A stretch of 64,000 nucleotides of DNA from assembly GCF_042660285.1 (NCBI RefSeq), contig NZ_JBHSTP010000001.1:310001-374000 (forward strand). Direction: 5' to 3'. The DNA comes from Luethyella okanaganae (GTDB taxonomy: Bacteria > Actinomycetota > Actinomycetes > Actinomycetales > Microbacteriaceae). The notes under the pieces are model-generated. The model was not told the origin of the DNA. It searched no databases and saw only the letters and a program-made list of their open reading frames with translations. Every line of letters starts with the position of its first letter. Positions within the stretch are counted from its first letter, which is position 1. Position numbers and translations under genes: made by a program. Shown piece after piece: positions 16,579 through 24,751 of the stretch.

Positions 16579-16586
16579 CGCTTAGC

Positions 16587-17102
16587 ATGGTCTCCGTGCC
16601 GAAAGACAGCAGGAGTCCCCTCGTCGGGGTCGTTATGGGTTCCGACTCCGACTGGAACGTGATGAGCGACGCCGCACAGCTGCTCGCCGACTTCGAGATC
16701 CCCTACGAGGTCGAAGTCGTCTCGGCGCATCGCACCCCCGAGAAGATGATCGCCTACGGCAAGACCGCGGCCGATCGCGGGCTCAAGGTGATCATCGCCG
16801 GCGCCGGCGGCGCGGCGCATCTGCCCGGCATGCTCGCATCCGTCACAACCCTTCCGGTCGTGGGTGTTCCCGTTCCGCTCGGCCACCTCGACGGCCTCGA
16901 CTCGTTACTCTCCATCGTGCAGATGCCCGCGGGGGTCCCCGTCGCCACGGTGTCGATCGGAGGGGCGAAGAACGCCGGGCTCGTCGCGGTCAAGATCCTC
17001 GCGACAGCCACCCCTGAGCTGACCGGCAGGCTCGCCTCCTATGCCGAGGGACTCGCAGCGCTCGTCGAGCGGAAGAACACGGACCTGCAATCCCGACTAT
17101 GA
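16587..17102 (+). CDS. purE: N5-carboxyaminoimidazole ribonucleotide mutase
   Basis: A 171-residue class I PurE that converts N5-CAIR to CAIR. It has GVVMGSDSDWNVM (GSDSDW at 18-23), the catalytic histidine His48 in VVSAHRTPEKM, IIAGAGGAAHLPGMLAS, and VPVPLGHLDGLDSLLSIVQMPAGVPVATV, with the helical tail completing the fold. Translation is probably coupled to purK (8 bp gap) and to the LCP gene downstream, whose ATG overlaps the purE TGA (17099-17102). The combination of a purine gene and a cell-wall ligase in one transcript is notable. Confidence 0.96.
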   Translation: MVSVPKDSRSPLVGVVMGSDSDWNVMSDAAQLLADFEIPYEVEVVSAHRTPEKMIAYGKTAADRGLKVIIAGAGGAAHLPGMLASVTTLPVVGVPVPLGHLDGLDSLLSIVQMPAGVPVATVSIGGAKNAGLVAVKILATATPELTGRLASYAEGLAALVERKNTDLQSRL

Positions 17103-18466
17103 CAAGCGTCGCCAATCCGATCCGCTATCCGAACACCGGCTCGTCCCAGGTCATGACCCGACGCGGCTGGTGGCTCATCGTGCTCAACTTCCTCATTCCA
17201 GGCTCGCCGCAGGTGCTCGCGGGGAATCGCCGACTCGGCCGTTTCGGCCTCGCCACCACCCTCCTGCTCTGGGCTCTGCTCGTCGCGCTCCTCGTGACCT
17301 ACCTGTTCTGGCCGGCGACGGTCTTCACCCTGTTCAGCACGACGATCAGCCTCTGGCTCGTTGCCTTCGTGCTTGCGTTCTACGCCGTGGTGTGGGTTGT
17401 GCTCGCACTCGACACCCTGCGGCTCGTGCGGCTCGTGCGCACCGCGCCGTTCGCGCGAGTGTGGATCGCCGGACTCACCACGGTGCTCATGATCGGTCTC
17501 TCCGGGACGGCGGCTTATGGCGTCTATCTCGCGACGACGGCGAGTGGGTTCCTGTCATCCGTCTTCGTTGCCGGCCCCTCGGATCCTCCTATCGACGGCA
17601 AGTACAACATCCTCCTGCTCGGAGGCGACGCCGGACCCGACCGCGAAGGGCTGCGCCCCGACAGCATCTCGGTCGTGAGCGTCGACGCCGAGACCGGGCA
17701 GGCCGTCATGATCGGCTTGCCGCGCAACCTGGAGCACGTCCCGTTTTCGGAAGGCTCCCCGCTCGCCGCCGTCTACCCGGAGGGCTATGGCGCGATCGAC
17801 GGATGCGAAGTCGACGCCTGCATGCTCAACTCCATCTACACAGAGGTCGAGTTGAAGAGCCCGGATATGTATCCGAACGCGGTCCATGAAGGCAGCGAGC
17901 CGGGCATCGAGGCGATGCGGGACGCAGCCCAGGGCGTCACGGGCCTCCAGATCCAGTACTATGCGCTCATCGACATGCAGGGCTTCCTCGACCTCATCGA
18001 CGCGCTCGGCGGGGTCGACATCAATGTGCCCGAAGACGTGCCGATCCACGCGGACGAGACCTTCACGACTGTCGCCGAATGGATCCCGGCGGGCGAGCAG
18101 CACCTCGACGGCTACCACGCGCTGTGGTATGCGCGCTCGCGTCACGACACGAGCGACTACGATCGGATGGCGCGGCAGCGGCAGCTGCAAGAGGCCGTGC
18201 TCAAGCAGTTCAACCCCACAAACGTGCTCTCCAAGTTCCAGGACATCGCCAAGGCGGGAGCGCAGGTCGTGAAGACGGATGTCCCGCAGGGCATGCTCGG
18301 TTACTTCGTCAACCTCGCCATGAAGACGAAGGAGCTGCCGATCCAGACGGTCGAGCTCGTGCCAGACAACGGGGTGGATCCGGAAGACCCCGACTACGAG
18401 TACATCCGCCAGCTCGTGAACCAGGCCGTGTATCCGCCATCGCCCGAGCCGACGCCGGCCGGTTGA
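17099..18466 (+). CDS. LytR-CpsA-Psr (LCP) family glycopolymer phosphotransferase
   Basis: A 455-residue membrane protein. LCP enzymes transfer glycopolymers from polyprenyl-pyrophosphate to peptidoglycan on the outer face of the membrane. Up to four hydrophobic segments fill residues 20-150; the last (VWIAGLTTVLMIGLSGTAAYGVYL) leads into an extracytoplasmic LCP domain (about 165-395). Its marks are YNILLLGGDAG, RPDSISVVSVDAETGQAVMIGLPRN, YYALIDMQGFLDLIDALGGVDINV and LWYARSRHDTSDYDRMARQRQL. These supply the conserved Asp and Arg residues that bind metal and pyrophosphate. The ATG overlaps the purE stop. Being the first gene before the glycan locus, it is a good candidate for the ligase that attaches its product. 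Confidence 0.9.
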   Translation: MTSVANPIRYPNTGSSQVMTRRGWWLIVLNFLIPGSPQVLAGNRRLGRFGLATTLLLWALLVALLVTYLFWPATVFTLFSTTISLWLVAFVLAFYAVVWVVLALDTLRLVRLVRTAPFARVWIAGLTTVLMIGLSGTAAYGVYLATTASGFLSSVFVAGPSDPPIDGKYNILLLGGDAGPDREGLRPDSISVVSVDAETGQAVMIGLPRNLEHVPFSEGSPLAAVYPEGYGAIDGCEVDACMLNSIYTEVELKSPDMYPNAVHEGSEPGIEAMRDAAQGVTGLQIQYYALIDMQGFLDLIDALGGVDINVPEDVPIHADETFTTVAEWIPAGEQHLDGYHALWYARSRHDTSDYDRMARQRQLQEAVLKQFNPTNVLSKFQDIAKAGAQVVKTDVPQGMLGYFVNLAMKTKELPIQTVELVPDNGVDPEDPDYEYIRQLVNQAVYPPSPEPTPAG

Positions 18467-18570
18467 CCCCGTGGGAATCCTGGCCATCCGACCCTTCGCT
18501 TCTGGTCTTGTATGTCGCAGATGAAATGTCGCGCGCCTCGCCGACAGGGAAAAGGAGAGGAGTAGCAAGC

Positions 18571-19704
18571 ATGGAAGACGTCATTCCGTTCTCTCGCCCG
18601 TTCCGCTCAGCGCGGGAGCTCGAAAATCTCGCGACAGTCCTCGCGTCCGATCACGCGCACGGTGACGGCAGGTTCACACGATCGGCCAGCGCGCGCATCG
18701 CCGCGCTTTCGGATGCCGACCACGTGTTGCTCACGACATCGTGCACCCACGCGCTCGAGATGGCGAGCTATCTGCTCGACCTCGGCCCGGGAGACGAGAT
18801 CGTGATGCCGAGTTTCACCTTCGCCTCCGCCGCGAATGCGGTGGCGCGAACCGGAGCGACCCTCGTCTTCGTGGATCTCGACCCCACGACGGGAAACATC
18901 GATCCTGTCCAGATCGCCGAGGCGGTCGGGACCGCTACGAAGGCGATCTTCGTCATGCACTACGGCGGCATGCCGGTCGACATGCCGGCGATCGGTGCGG
19001 TCGCCCGCGAGCACGGCCTGCCCATCGTCGAGGACAACGCGCACGGCCTGGGGGTGGACGCCGGCGATCGCACGCTGGGAACCTTCGGCGTGCTCGCCAC
19101 GCAGAGCTTCCACGACACGAAGAACGTGCACAGCGGAGAGGGCGGTGCCCTGCTCGTCAACGATCCTGCGCTCGTCGATCGGGCCGAGATCATGCGGGAG
19201 AAGGGGACGAATCGTTCGCAGTTCCTTCGTGGCGAGGTCGACAAGTACAGCTGGGTCGACTGGGGATCGAGCTACCTGCTCAGCGAACTCAACGCCGCGG
19301 TCCTCGACTCGCAGCTCGAAGAGTTCGACGGGATCCAGCGTCGACGTCTCGAAGTCTGGGATCGCTACGCCACCGAGCTCGCCGACTGGGCTGGTGAGAG
19401 CTCCGTGCGTCTCATGCTGCCGCCCGATGGCATCCACGCCGCACATCTGTTCTATCTGCTCATGCCGAGCTGGGAGCTCCAGGGTCGGATCATCCGGCAT
19501 CTGCGCGAACGCGGGGTCATCGCAACCTTTCACTACGTTCCGCTCGACTCGAGCCCGGCCGGCCGGCGATTCGGCCGCGTTCTGAGGCCGCTCGATCGCA
19601 GCGAGGACTTCTCGCGGCGCCTCGTGCGACTCCCGCTCTGGGCGGGGATGAGCGAGGATCAAACGACTAGGGTAATCGAGGCGGTTCAATCGTTCCGCCT
19701 CTAG
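18571..19704 (+). CDS. rffA: dTDP-4-amino-4,6-dideoxygalactose transaminase (RffA/WecE type)
   Basis: A 377-residue PLP-dependent sugar aminotransferase of the DegT/DnrJ/EryC1/StrS family. The PLP lysine is Lys184 (FHDTKNVHSGEGG), with Asp155 in the cofactor-binding IVEDNAHG. The stretch REKGTNRSQFLRGEVDKY and the following GSSYLLSELNAA is characteristic of E. coli WecE (RffA). WecE aminates dTDP-4-keto-6-deoxyglucose, the RmlB product, to dTDP-Fuc4N. AAGGAGAGG at 18552-18560 sits 10 bases before the ATG; an upstream in-frame ATG at 18525 is less likely. The 104 bp back to the LCP stop may hold a promoter. The rmlA and rmlB genes at 26.7-29.3 kb can feed this enzyme. Confidence 0.88.
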   Translation: MEDVIPFSRPFRSARELENLATVLASDHAHGDGRFTRSASARIAALSDADHVLLTTSCTHALEMASYLLDLGPGDEIVMPSFTFASAANAVARTGATLVFVDLDPTTGNIDPVQIAEAVGTATKAIFVMHYGGMPVDMPAIGAVAREHGLPIVEDNAHGLGVDAGDRTLGTFGVLATQSFHDTKNVHSGEGGALLVNDPALVDRAEIMREKGTNRSQFLRGEVDKYSWVDWGSSYLLSELNAAVLDSQLEEFDGIQRRRLEVWDRYATELADWAGESSVRLMLPPDGIHAAHLFYLLMPSWELQGRIIRHLRERGVIATFHYVPLDSSPAGRRFGRVLRPLDRSEDFSRRLVRLPLWAGMSEDQTTRVIEAVQSFRL

Positions 19705-19722
19705 AGTAGTGAGGGATCACCG

Positions 19723-20964
19723 TTGGACAAGGTTTCGCGTGTCGTCAGCGCACTCAAGAACGAGGGGCTGAGATCGACCGCCTGGCGTACCGGCAAATGG
19801 TTGTCGACGCGGTACAACGGCTTCAGCAAAGCGCCGCTCTCTACCGTCTACAGCGATGACGTGATCGCCGTGGATTGGTCGAAGCCGCACGACTTCAATG
19901 GATTCGTGAGCGAGGGGCGCAACGGAAAATATCGCATCGCCTGGGTGATCACCCCGCCGGGACGTACGAGCGGTGGCCACCAGAACGCGTTCCGGTTCAT
20001 GAAGTTCCTCGAGGACGCCGGTCATGACCTCACCGTGTACCTCTACTCGCCGGCCCGGTATCCGGTGGTCAGCGTTCACGTCGTGCGCGAGATGATGAGC
20101 AGCACGACCGGCTATCCTGACCTCGCCGCCGAACTGCGTGTCTACGACCCGTCCGAGGGCTTCGCTCCGGGATACGACGCGCTCGTCGCATCCGACTGGG
20201 AGGCGAGCTACGCCGCCTACCGTTACGAAGGCGAAGCGAAGCGGTTCTATTTCGCCCAGGACTATGAGCCGTCGTTCTTCGCCGCCGGCAGCGATTTCGT
20301 GCTCGCAGAGAACTCCTACCGACTCGGGTTCCACGGACTCGTCGCCGGCGGCTGGCTTGCTTCGAAGCTTCGCGACGAGTTCGGCATGAGCTGCGACCAT
20401 TTCGACTTCGCCGTCGACGTCGGCCGCTACAACTACCTCAACGCCGGGGCGCGCAACGAGGTCGTCTTCTATGTGCGGCCACCGACCCCGAGGCGTGCGA
20501 GCGAGTTCGGTCTGCTCGCTCTTCAGGAGCTCCATCGTCGCCGACCCGATGTCGTCATCAACCTGGTCGGCTGGGACATGTCCGGCTACGACGTGCCGTT
20601 CCCCTACGTGAATCACTCGGCCCTCGACATCGCGCAGCTCAACGACATCTACAACCGCTGCGCAGCGGGCCTGGTCCTCTCGCTCACGAACATGTCGTTG
20701 CTGCCCATGGAGCTCATGGCCAGCGGTGTCGTTCCGGTCGTCAACGATGCGCCGAACGTACGTGGCGTCCTCGACAGCCCCAATATCGAATACGTGCCGA
20801 TGTCGCCGAAGGCGATCGCCGATCGGATCGAGAGCATCCTCGACCGACCGGACGCCGTGGAGCACGCGGCGGCCATCGCGCGATCGGTGGAGAGCGTCGA
20901 CTGGGAGACCCTCGGTCGCGGGTTCGTCGCGGATTTCGTCGCGGCGATGCGGACGGCGCTCTGA
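19723..20964 (+). CDS. WsaF-like glycosyltransferase (GT4-type, probable rhamnosyltransferase)
   Basis: A 413-residue glycosyltransferase like the WsaF family, known from Geobacillus S-layer glycan synthesis. The N-terminal lobe has RIAWVITPPGRTSGGHQNAFRFMKFLEDAGHDLTVYLY. It continues KRFYFAQDYEPSFFAAGS and LVAGGWLASKLRDEFG. The nucleotide-binding C lobe has VVFYVRPPTPRRASEFGLLALQELHRRRPDV, INLVGWD, LSLTNMSLLPMELMASGVVPVVND and the usual C-terminal helix. The start is a TTG at 19723 with GAGGG about nine bases upstream; no better start lies near. It follows rffA by 18 bp and precedes a GT2 gene by 13 bp, so it belongs to a four-gene plus-strand unit starting at rffA or LCP. Confidence 0.8.
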   Translation: MDKVSRVVSALKNEGLRSTAWRTGKWLSTRYNGFSKAPLSTVYSDDVIAVDWSKPHDFNGFVSEGRNGKYRIAWVITPPGRTSGGHQNAFRFMKFLEDAGHDLTVYLYSPARYPVVSVHVVREMMSSTTGYPDLAAELRVYDPSEGFAPGYDALVASDWEASYAAYRYEGEAKRFYFAQDYEPSFFAAGSDFVLAENSYRLGFHGLVAGGWLASKLRDEFGMSCDHFDFAVDVGRYNYLNAGARNEVVFYVRPPTPRRASEFGLLALQELHRRRPDVVINLVGWDMSGYDVPFPYVNHSALDIAQLNDIYNRCAAGLVLSLTNMSLLPMELMASGVVPVVNDAPNVRGVLDSPNIEYVPMSPKAIADRIESILDRPDAVEHAAAIARSVESVDWETLGRGFVADFVAAMRTAL

Positions 20965-20977
20965 GAACCGGCGCGGC

Positions 20978-21976
20978 ATGAGCGAGCGTGACGCCGAGGT
21001 CGTGGACGATACCATCGTCGATGTGACGGTCATCGTTCCGACCTTCAACGGTGCCGACCATCTCGACGATGTCCTCCACGCGCTCGCACGGCAGGAGTTC
21101 CCGGGAACGGTGGAGATTCTCGTGATCGACTCGGGCTCGACCGACGGAACGGTCGAGATCGTGCGGTCTCATCCGACCGTTCGTCTCCATGAGATTCCGA
21201 ACGTCGAGTTCGGTCACGGCCGCACACGCAACCTGGCCGCACGGCTGGCGCGGGGACGGCTCCTCGCCTATCTCACGCAGGATGCGATCCCGGCCGACCA
21301 AAACTGGCTGCGCGAACTCACGGCGCCGCTCGAGCCCGATGGCGACGATGCGGTCGCCGTCGTCGGCAAACAGATCCCGCGTGCCGGATGCTTTCCGCTC
21401 GCGAAGTACGAGATTCAGGGTGTCTTCGCGCGTCTTGGACCTGAGGGCCGCACGACGGTCGTGCAGAAGAACGACGCAGACGGTCCCGACACCTTCTACT
21501 CCGACGTCAATTCGGCGACACGGCGGGACTTCCTGCTCGAGACCATCCCATACCGCGACGTTCCGTATTCGGAGGATCTCGCCTTCGGGGCCGACGTCGT
21601 GGCAGCCGGCTATCGCAAGGCCTATGCTCCAGGCGGGGCCGTCATCCACTCGAACGATCTGACGCTCCGTGAGTACGGCGCACGCATCTTCGACGAGGTC
21701 GTCGGGATGCGCCGCGTAGGCGAGCGCACAGCGGCGTTCGGTCTCCTGAAGATGTTCGCCCACATCGGCTATGGTGTGCTCGGCGACTCGGTGCGGATCG
21801 TTCGCGACCCGGACTATGGTGTTGCGCACACGATCGGCTGGCTTCTGCGAAACCCGGCCTATCACGTGGCGAGGTGGGTCAGCTATCGTCGCGCGAACCG
21901 GGTGGATCTGAGTGACGTCGCCGCGATCGAGCGCGGCTCGCTGGAGCACGCGCGGACACGCACTGCCCGGAGCTGA
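20978..21976 (+). CDS. Glycosyltransferase family 2 (rhamnosyltransferase-like)
   Basis: A 332-residue GT-A fold enzyme. VTVIVPTFNGADHLDDVLHALARQ opens the domain, followed by LVIDSGSTDGTVEIVRS, FGHGRTRNLAARLARGRLLAYLTQDAIP (DxD region QDA), SDVNSATRRDFL and YSEDLAFGADVVAAGYRKAY. The C-terminal ~80 residues are helical and may touch the membrane. QDA in place of a strict DxD and the SDVNSATRR segment are common in rhamnosyltransferases of this family, but acceptor and donor are not known. The GT2 gene downstream faces the other way with 8 bp between stops. Confidence 0.85.
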   Translation: MSERDAEVVDDTIVDVTVIVPTFNGADHLDDVLHALARQEFPGTVEILVIDSGSTDGTVEIVRSHPTVRLHEIPNVEFGHGRTRNLAARLARGRLLAYLTQDAIPADQNWLRELTAPLEPDGDDAVAVVGKQIPRAGCFPLAKYEIQGVFARLGPEGRTTVVQKNDADGPDTFYSDVNSATRRDFLLETIPYRDVPYSEDLAFGADVVAAGYRKAYAPGGAVIHSNDLTLREYGARIFDEVVGMRRVGERTAAFGLLKMFAHIGYGVLGDSVRIVRDPDYGVAHTIGWLLRNPAYHVARWVSYRRANRVDLSDVAAIERGSLEHARTRTARS

Positions 21977-21984
21977 CTCCCGTC

Positions 21985-22899
21985 TCAGCCTCGAGATGGA
22001 GTCAGGCTCGCCTGCAACGCGGCCGGGATCATCCCGCGCCGCCGAGCGAGACCGTGCGCCACCCCGGTGACGGCTGCAAGGAGATGACGGGCACGATGCG
22101 GCCCCGATGTAATGGTCTTGATGGCTGGCGTGACCTCACGGCGGACCATGGAGAGCACCCAGCGTGGACGCGAACGCAGGCAGCGGAGTGCGAGGTCGAT
22201 ATTGTTGCGGGTGATGTAGTAACGCCGCATCGGCGAGTGGTATTGGTAGCGCGCCGGCTCCCCGTTCACGTAGCGCTGGAAACCGAAGGGCCGGAAGAGG
22301 GCTTGCTCGCCGAGCGAGTGCTCGAGGTTGGTGCCCGCGGCGACGGCTATGCGGAAGCCCGCGGCGCGGACGCGCAGGCAGAACTCCGTGTCGACGCAGT
22401 CGATGACGAGCCGGTCGTCCATGAGCCCGGCGGTCCTGAGACATTTGGCGGAGATCACGAGTCCGGACTGGATTGCCTCGTCAACGAGCCCGAATCCTTC
22501 GGGGGAGTGGCGTGGGGGAATCGAGGGGTGGCCGTTGATGGCGTCCGCACAGACGATGCCGAGACGCGTGGCCGGACTCGCTGCGTCGAAGGTGTCGAGA
22601 CAGGCGTCGACATAGCCGGGTGGAACGACTGTGTCCTGGTCGAGGTTGACGACGAACTCGGCTCCGTCTGCGAGGGCACGTGCGATTCCGTCGTTCAGGG
22701 CGGTCGCGATGCCGCCGTTGCGTGCGCGCCGGATCAGGATGTGTCCACGTGCCTCGATCTCATCGAGGACCGTGGAACTGCTCGGGCTGCCATCATCGAC
22801 GACGACGACGCGGTCCAATTGTTCGGCGATGGCGTCGAGTCGTTCGAGGACGCCGGGGTCGGGACGATACGTCGGGACGACGGCGATCACGGTGTGCAC
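21985..22899 (-). CDS. Glycosyltransferase family 2 (rhamnosyltransferase-like)
   Basis: A 304-residue GT2 enzyme: TVIAVVPTYRPDPGVLERL, VVVVDDGSPSSSTVL, RRARNGGIATALNDGIARALADGAEFVVNLDQDTVVPP (DQD = metal site), GLVISAKCLRTAGLMDDRLVIDCVDTEFCLRVRAAGFRI and a C-terminal RRYYITRNNIDLALRCL. The RYYxxRN segment after the catalytic core is typical of rhamnosyltransferases such as RfbF/WbbL relatives. It is a single minus-strand gene between two plus-strand units, diverging from the small coiled-coil gene across 121 bp that should hold promoters for both. Confidence 0.85.
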   Translation of the reverse strand: MHTVIAVVPTYRPDPGVLERLDAIAEQLDRVVVVDDGSPSSSTVLDEIEARGHILIRRARNGGIATALNDGIARALADGAEFVVNLDQDTVVPPGYVDACLDTFDAASPATRLGIVCADAINGHPSIPPRHSPEGFGLVDEAIQSGLVISAKCLRTAGLMDDRLVIDCVDTEFCLRVRAAGFRIAVAAGTNLEHSLGEQALFRPFGFQRYVNGEPARYQYHSPMRRYYITRNNIDLALRCLRSRPRWVLSMVRREVTPAIKTITSGPHRARHLLAAVTGVAHGLARRRGMIPAALQASLTPSRG

Positions 22900-23020
22900 G
22901 GGGGAAGGACCACTCTCTATCTGGCAACTGGGCGACGGCGATGACTGTTCGGAGCACGAGCCGCCCAGCCGACACAGCTACAGTAGTTCACGTCCATCCA
23001 CGAGGGGAAACGACTGCACC

Positions 23021-23314
23021 GTGACGACACAGCCGGAACACATCTGGACCGGGCCGGAAGCCGAGCTCACCGCCGATGAACGTATCGTGACGCTCGAACG
23101 CCAGCTTGCGCTCGTGGATCGCGTGCTGGGCCTCGAAGCCGAACTCGCTGAGCGTTCGGCCGTTTCCAGCCTCACGCCGGCCGATCAGTTGAGCGTCGAG
23201 GAGCGGCTCGACCGTCTGCAGCGATCGCCGTCGTGGCGCATCGGCCGGCTGATGACCTCGCCGTTTCGAGCGGTCAACCGTGTCCGCAACAGCCGGAGGG
23301 GGCACCACGAGTGA
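23021..23314 (+). CDS. Small coiled-coil protein, partner of the next glycosyltransferase
   Basis: A 97-residue protein of unknown function. The middle is a predicted coiled coil (ADERIVTLERQLALVDRVLG and SVEERLDRLQ). The C-terminus carries RSPSWRIGRLMTSPFRAVNRV, a basic segment with a conserved Trp, followed by a basic tail. The closest match in the window is the 98-residue product at 32528-32824 (KSTTWKIGRIVTKP), which likewise overlaps a two-domain GT2 gene. Segments of the S-x-S/T-W-K/R-I form often end coiled coils fused to polysaccharide glycosyltransferases. I infer that this is a detached scaffold or length-ruler piece. GTG start; GAGGGG is 13 bases upstream. Confidence 0.7.
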   Translation: MTTQPEHIWTGPEAELTADERIVTLERQLALVDRVLGLEAELAERSAVSSLTPADQLSVEERLDRLQRSPSWRIGRLMTSPFRAVNRVRNSRRGHHE

Positions 23315-24732
23315 GCGCCTCACTCGCGTCGTTCGCCGTTCTGGTCGACGGGCGGCACGCGTCGGAGGATGCGCTCGCCGCCTGCCTCGATTCCCTCGTC
23401 TCCGTCTCGCTGTCCCCGCGTGTGCTGAGCGCGGACGAGACCGATCCCGGCGCCGTCTTCGTCTCTGCGCTCGATGACGCGGAATTGCTCGTGGTTCTCG
23501 ATGGCGGCGCTCGTCTCATGCCCGACGCGCTTCAGACCCTCGGCGCAGCTTTCGAGCGCTTTCCGGAGATTCAATCCGTGTACGGTGACGACGACGAGAT
23601 CCGCCGGCCCGAGTTCTCTCCGATCCGCCTCCGATCCCAGGACTACCTCGGAGCGATACGGGTGTTCCGCAGCGGGACAGCCCGCACGGCGCTCGCAGCA
23701 GGGCCGCTCGTTCCCGGGGCCGAAAGCCTCGACTTGTTCTTCCGATTGGCCGAGGCGGATGCTCCTGTGCTTCGCCTCCCGAGTCCGCTGTCCTCCCGTA
23801 TCGAGCCGGAGGCCTTCGGGGAAGACATGACCATCGCGCGCCGCACAGCAGTCGGCGATCACCTGGAACGGCTCGGCGTGGACGCCGAGATCGACACTCT
23901 CGGCGATGGCACGTTCCGTTTGCGGTACGCCGTCGTCGGCGAACCGCTCGTCTCGATCGTGATCCCGACTCGGGGGGGCGATGCCGTGATCGCGGGCTCC
24001 GAGCGGGTGCTCGTCGTCGAAGCCGTGCGGAGCATCCTCGATCGCTCGAATTGGGCGGCTCTCGAGTTCGTCGTCGTCGCCGACGACGCCACGCCGCAGA
24101 CTGTCATCGACGACTTGGTCGAGTTGGCCGGTGAGCGACTTCGCCTCGTGCGTTGGTCTGAGCCGTTCAATTTCTCCGCGAAGATGAATCGAGGCGCCTT
24201 GTTCGCGCGCGGCGAGTACCTTCTTCTGCTGAACGACGACACGGAACTCGTGAGCGGTGGCTGGATCGAGGAGCTCGTCGGCCTCGCGCAGCAGCCGGGC
24301 ATCGGCCTCGTCGGCACGATGCTCTATTTCGACGACGGTACTGTCCAGCACGGAGGGCATCTCTACCGCGGCGGTCAGGCCGGCCATATCGCGCACAGCT
24401 GGCCGCCGGAGTGGAATGATCCTCTGCGCTCGATGGGTGTCGTCCGGGAGGTGTCAGGAGCGACCGCCGCCTGCGCGATGATCCCCGCGGATGACTTCTG
24501 GGAGGTTGGTGGTTTCTCGAACCTTTTCCCAGGGAACTATAACGACGTCGATCTCTGCCTCAAGTTGCGCTCGATCGACCGGTCGATCCTCTGGACACCT
24601 TATGTGCGGCTCTACCATTTCGAGTCGAAGTCACGCGTTGCGACGATTGCCCCCTCTGAGCTCACGGCCATCCAGAACCGGTGGGCGAGCAGGATGCAGG
24701 TCGATGCGTACTGGCCGAGCTACGTCGACTGA
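23311..24732 (+). CDS. Two-domain glycosyltransferase family 2 with a degenerate first domain
   Basis: A 473-residue protein; its GTG overlaps the stop of the coiled-coil gene (GTGA). The C-terminal half (about 212-473) is a normal GT2 domain: PLVSIVIPTRGGD, VVADDATPQTVI, NFSAKMNRGALFARGEYLLLLNDDTEL (catalytic NDD near 307), ATAACAMIPADDFWEVGGF and PGNYNDVDLCLKLRS. The N-terminal half follows the shape of a first GT2 domain but has DGG (64-66) where the 32.8-kb paralogue has DHDD, and has lost the leading PVYN motif. It is therefore probably inactive. The frame crosses a seven-G run (23972-23978). Substrates are unknown. Confidence 0.8.
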   Translation: MSASLASFAVLVDGRHASEDALAACLDSLVSVSLSPRVLSADETDPGAVFVSALDDAELLVVLDGGARLMPDALQTLGAAFERFPEIQSVYGDDDEIRRPEFSPIRLRSQDYLGAIRVFRSGTARTALAAGPLVPGAESLDLFFRLAEADAPVLRLPSPLSSRIEPEAFGEDMTIARRTAVGDHLERLGVDAEIDTLGDGTFRLRYAVVGEPLVSIVIPTRGGDAVIAGSERVLVVEAVRSILDRSNWAALEFVVVADDATPQTVIDDLVELAGERLRLVRWSEPFNFSAKMNRGALFARGEYLLLLNDDTELVSGGWIEELVGLAQQPGIGLVGTMLYFDDGTVQHGGHLYRGGQAGHIAHSWPPEWNDPLRSMGVVREVSGATAACAMIPADDFWEVGGFSNLFPGNYNDVDLCLKLRSIDRSILWTPYVRLYHFESKSRVATIAPSELTAIQNRWASRMQVDAYWPSYVD

Positions 24733-24751
24733 CGACCGTCCAGGCTCCTCC

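Noticed and set aside
19717..21048. 443-codon minus open frame opposite the WsaF-like gene
   Set aside because: Shadow frame; the plus strand has the GT motifs and sensible spacing to its neighbours.
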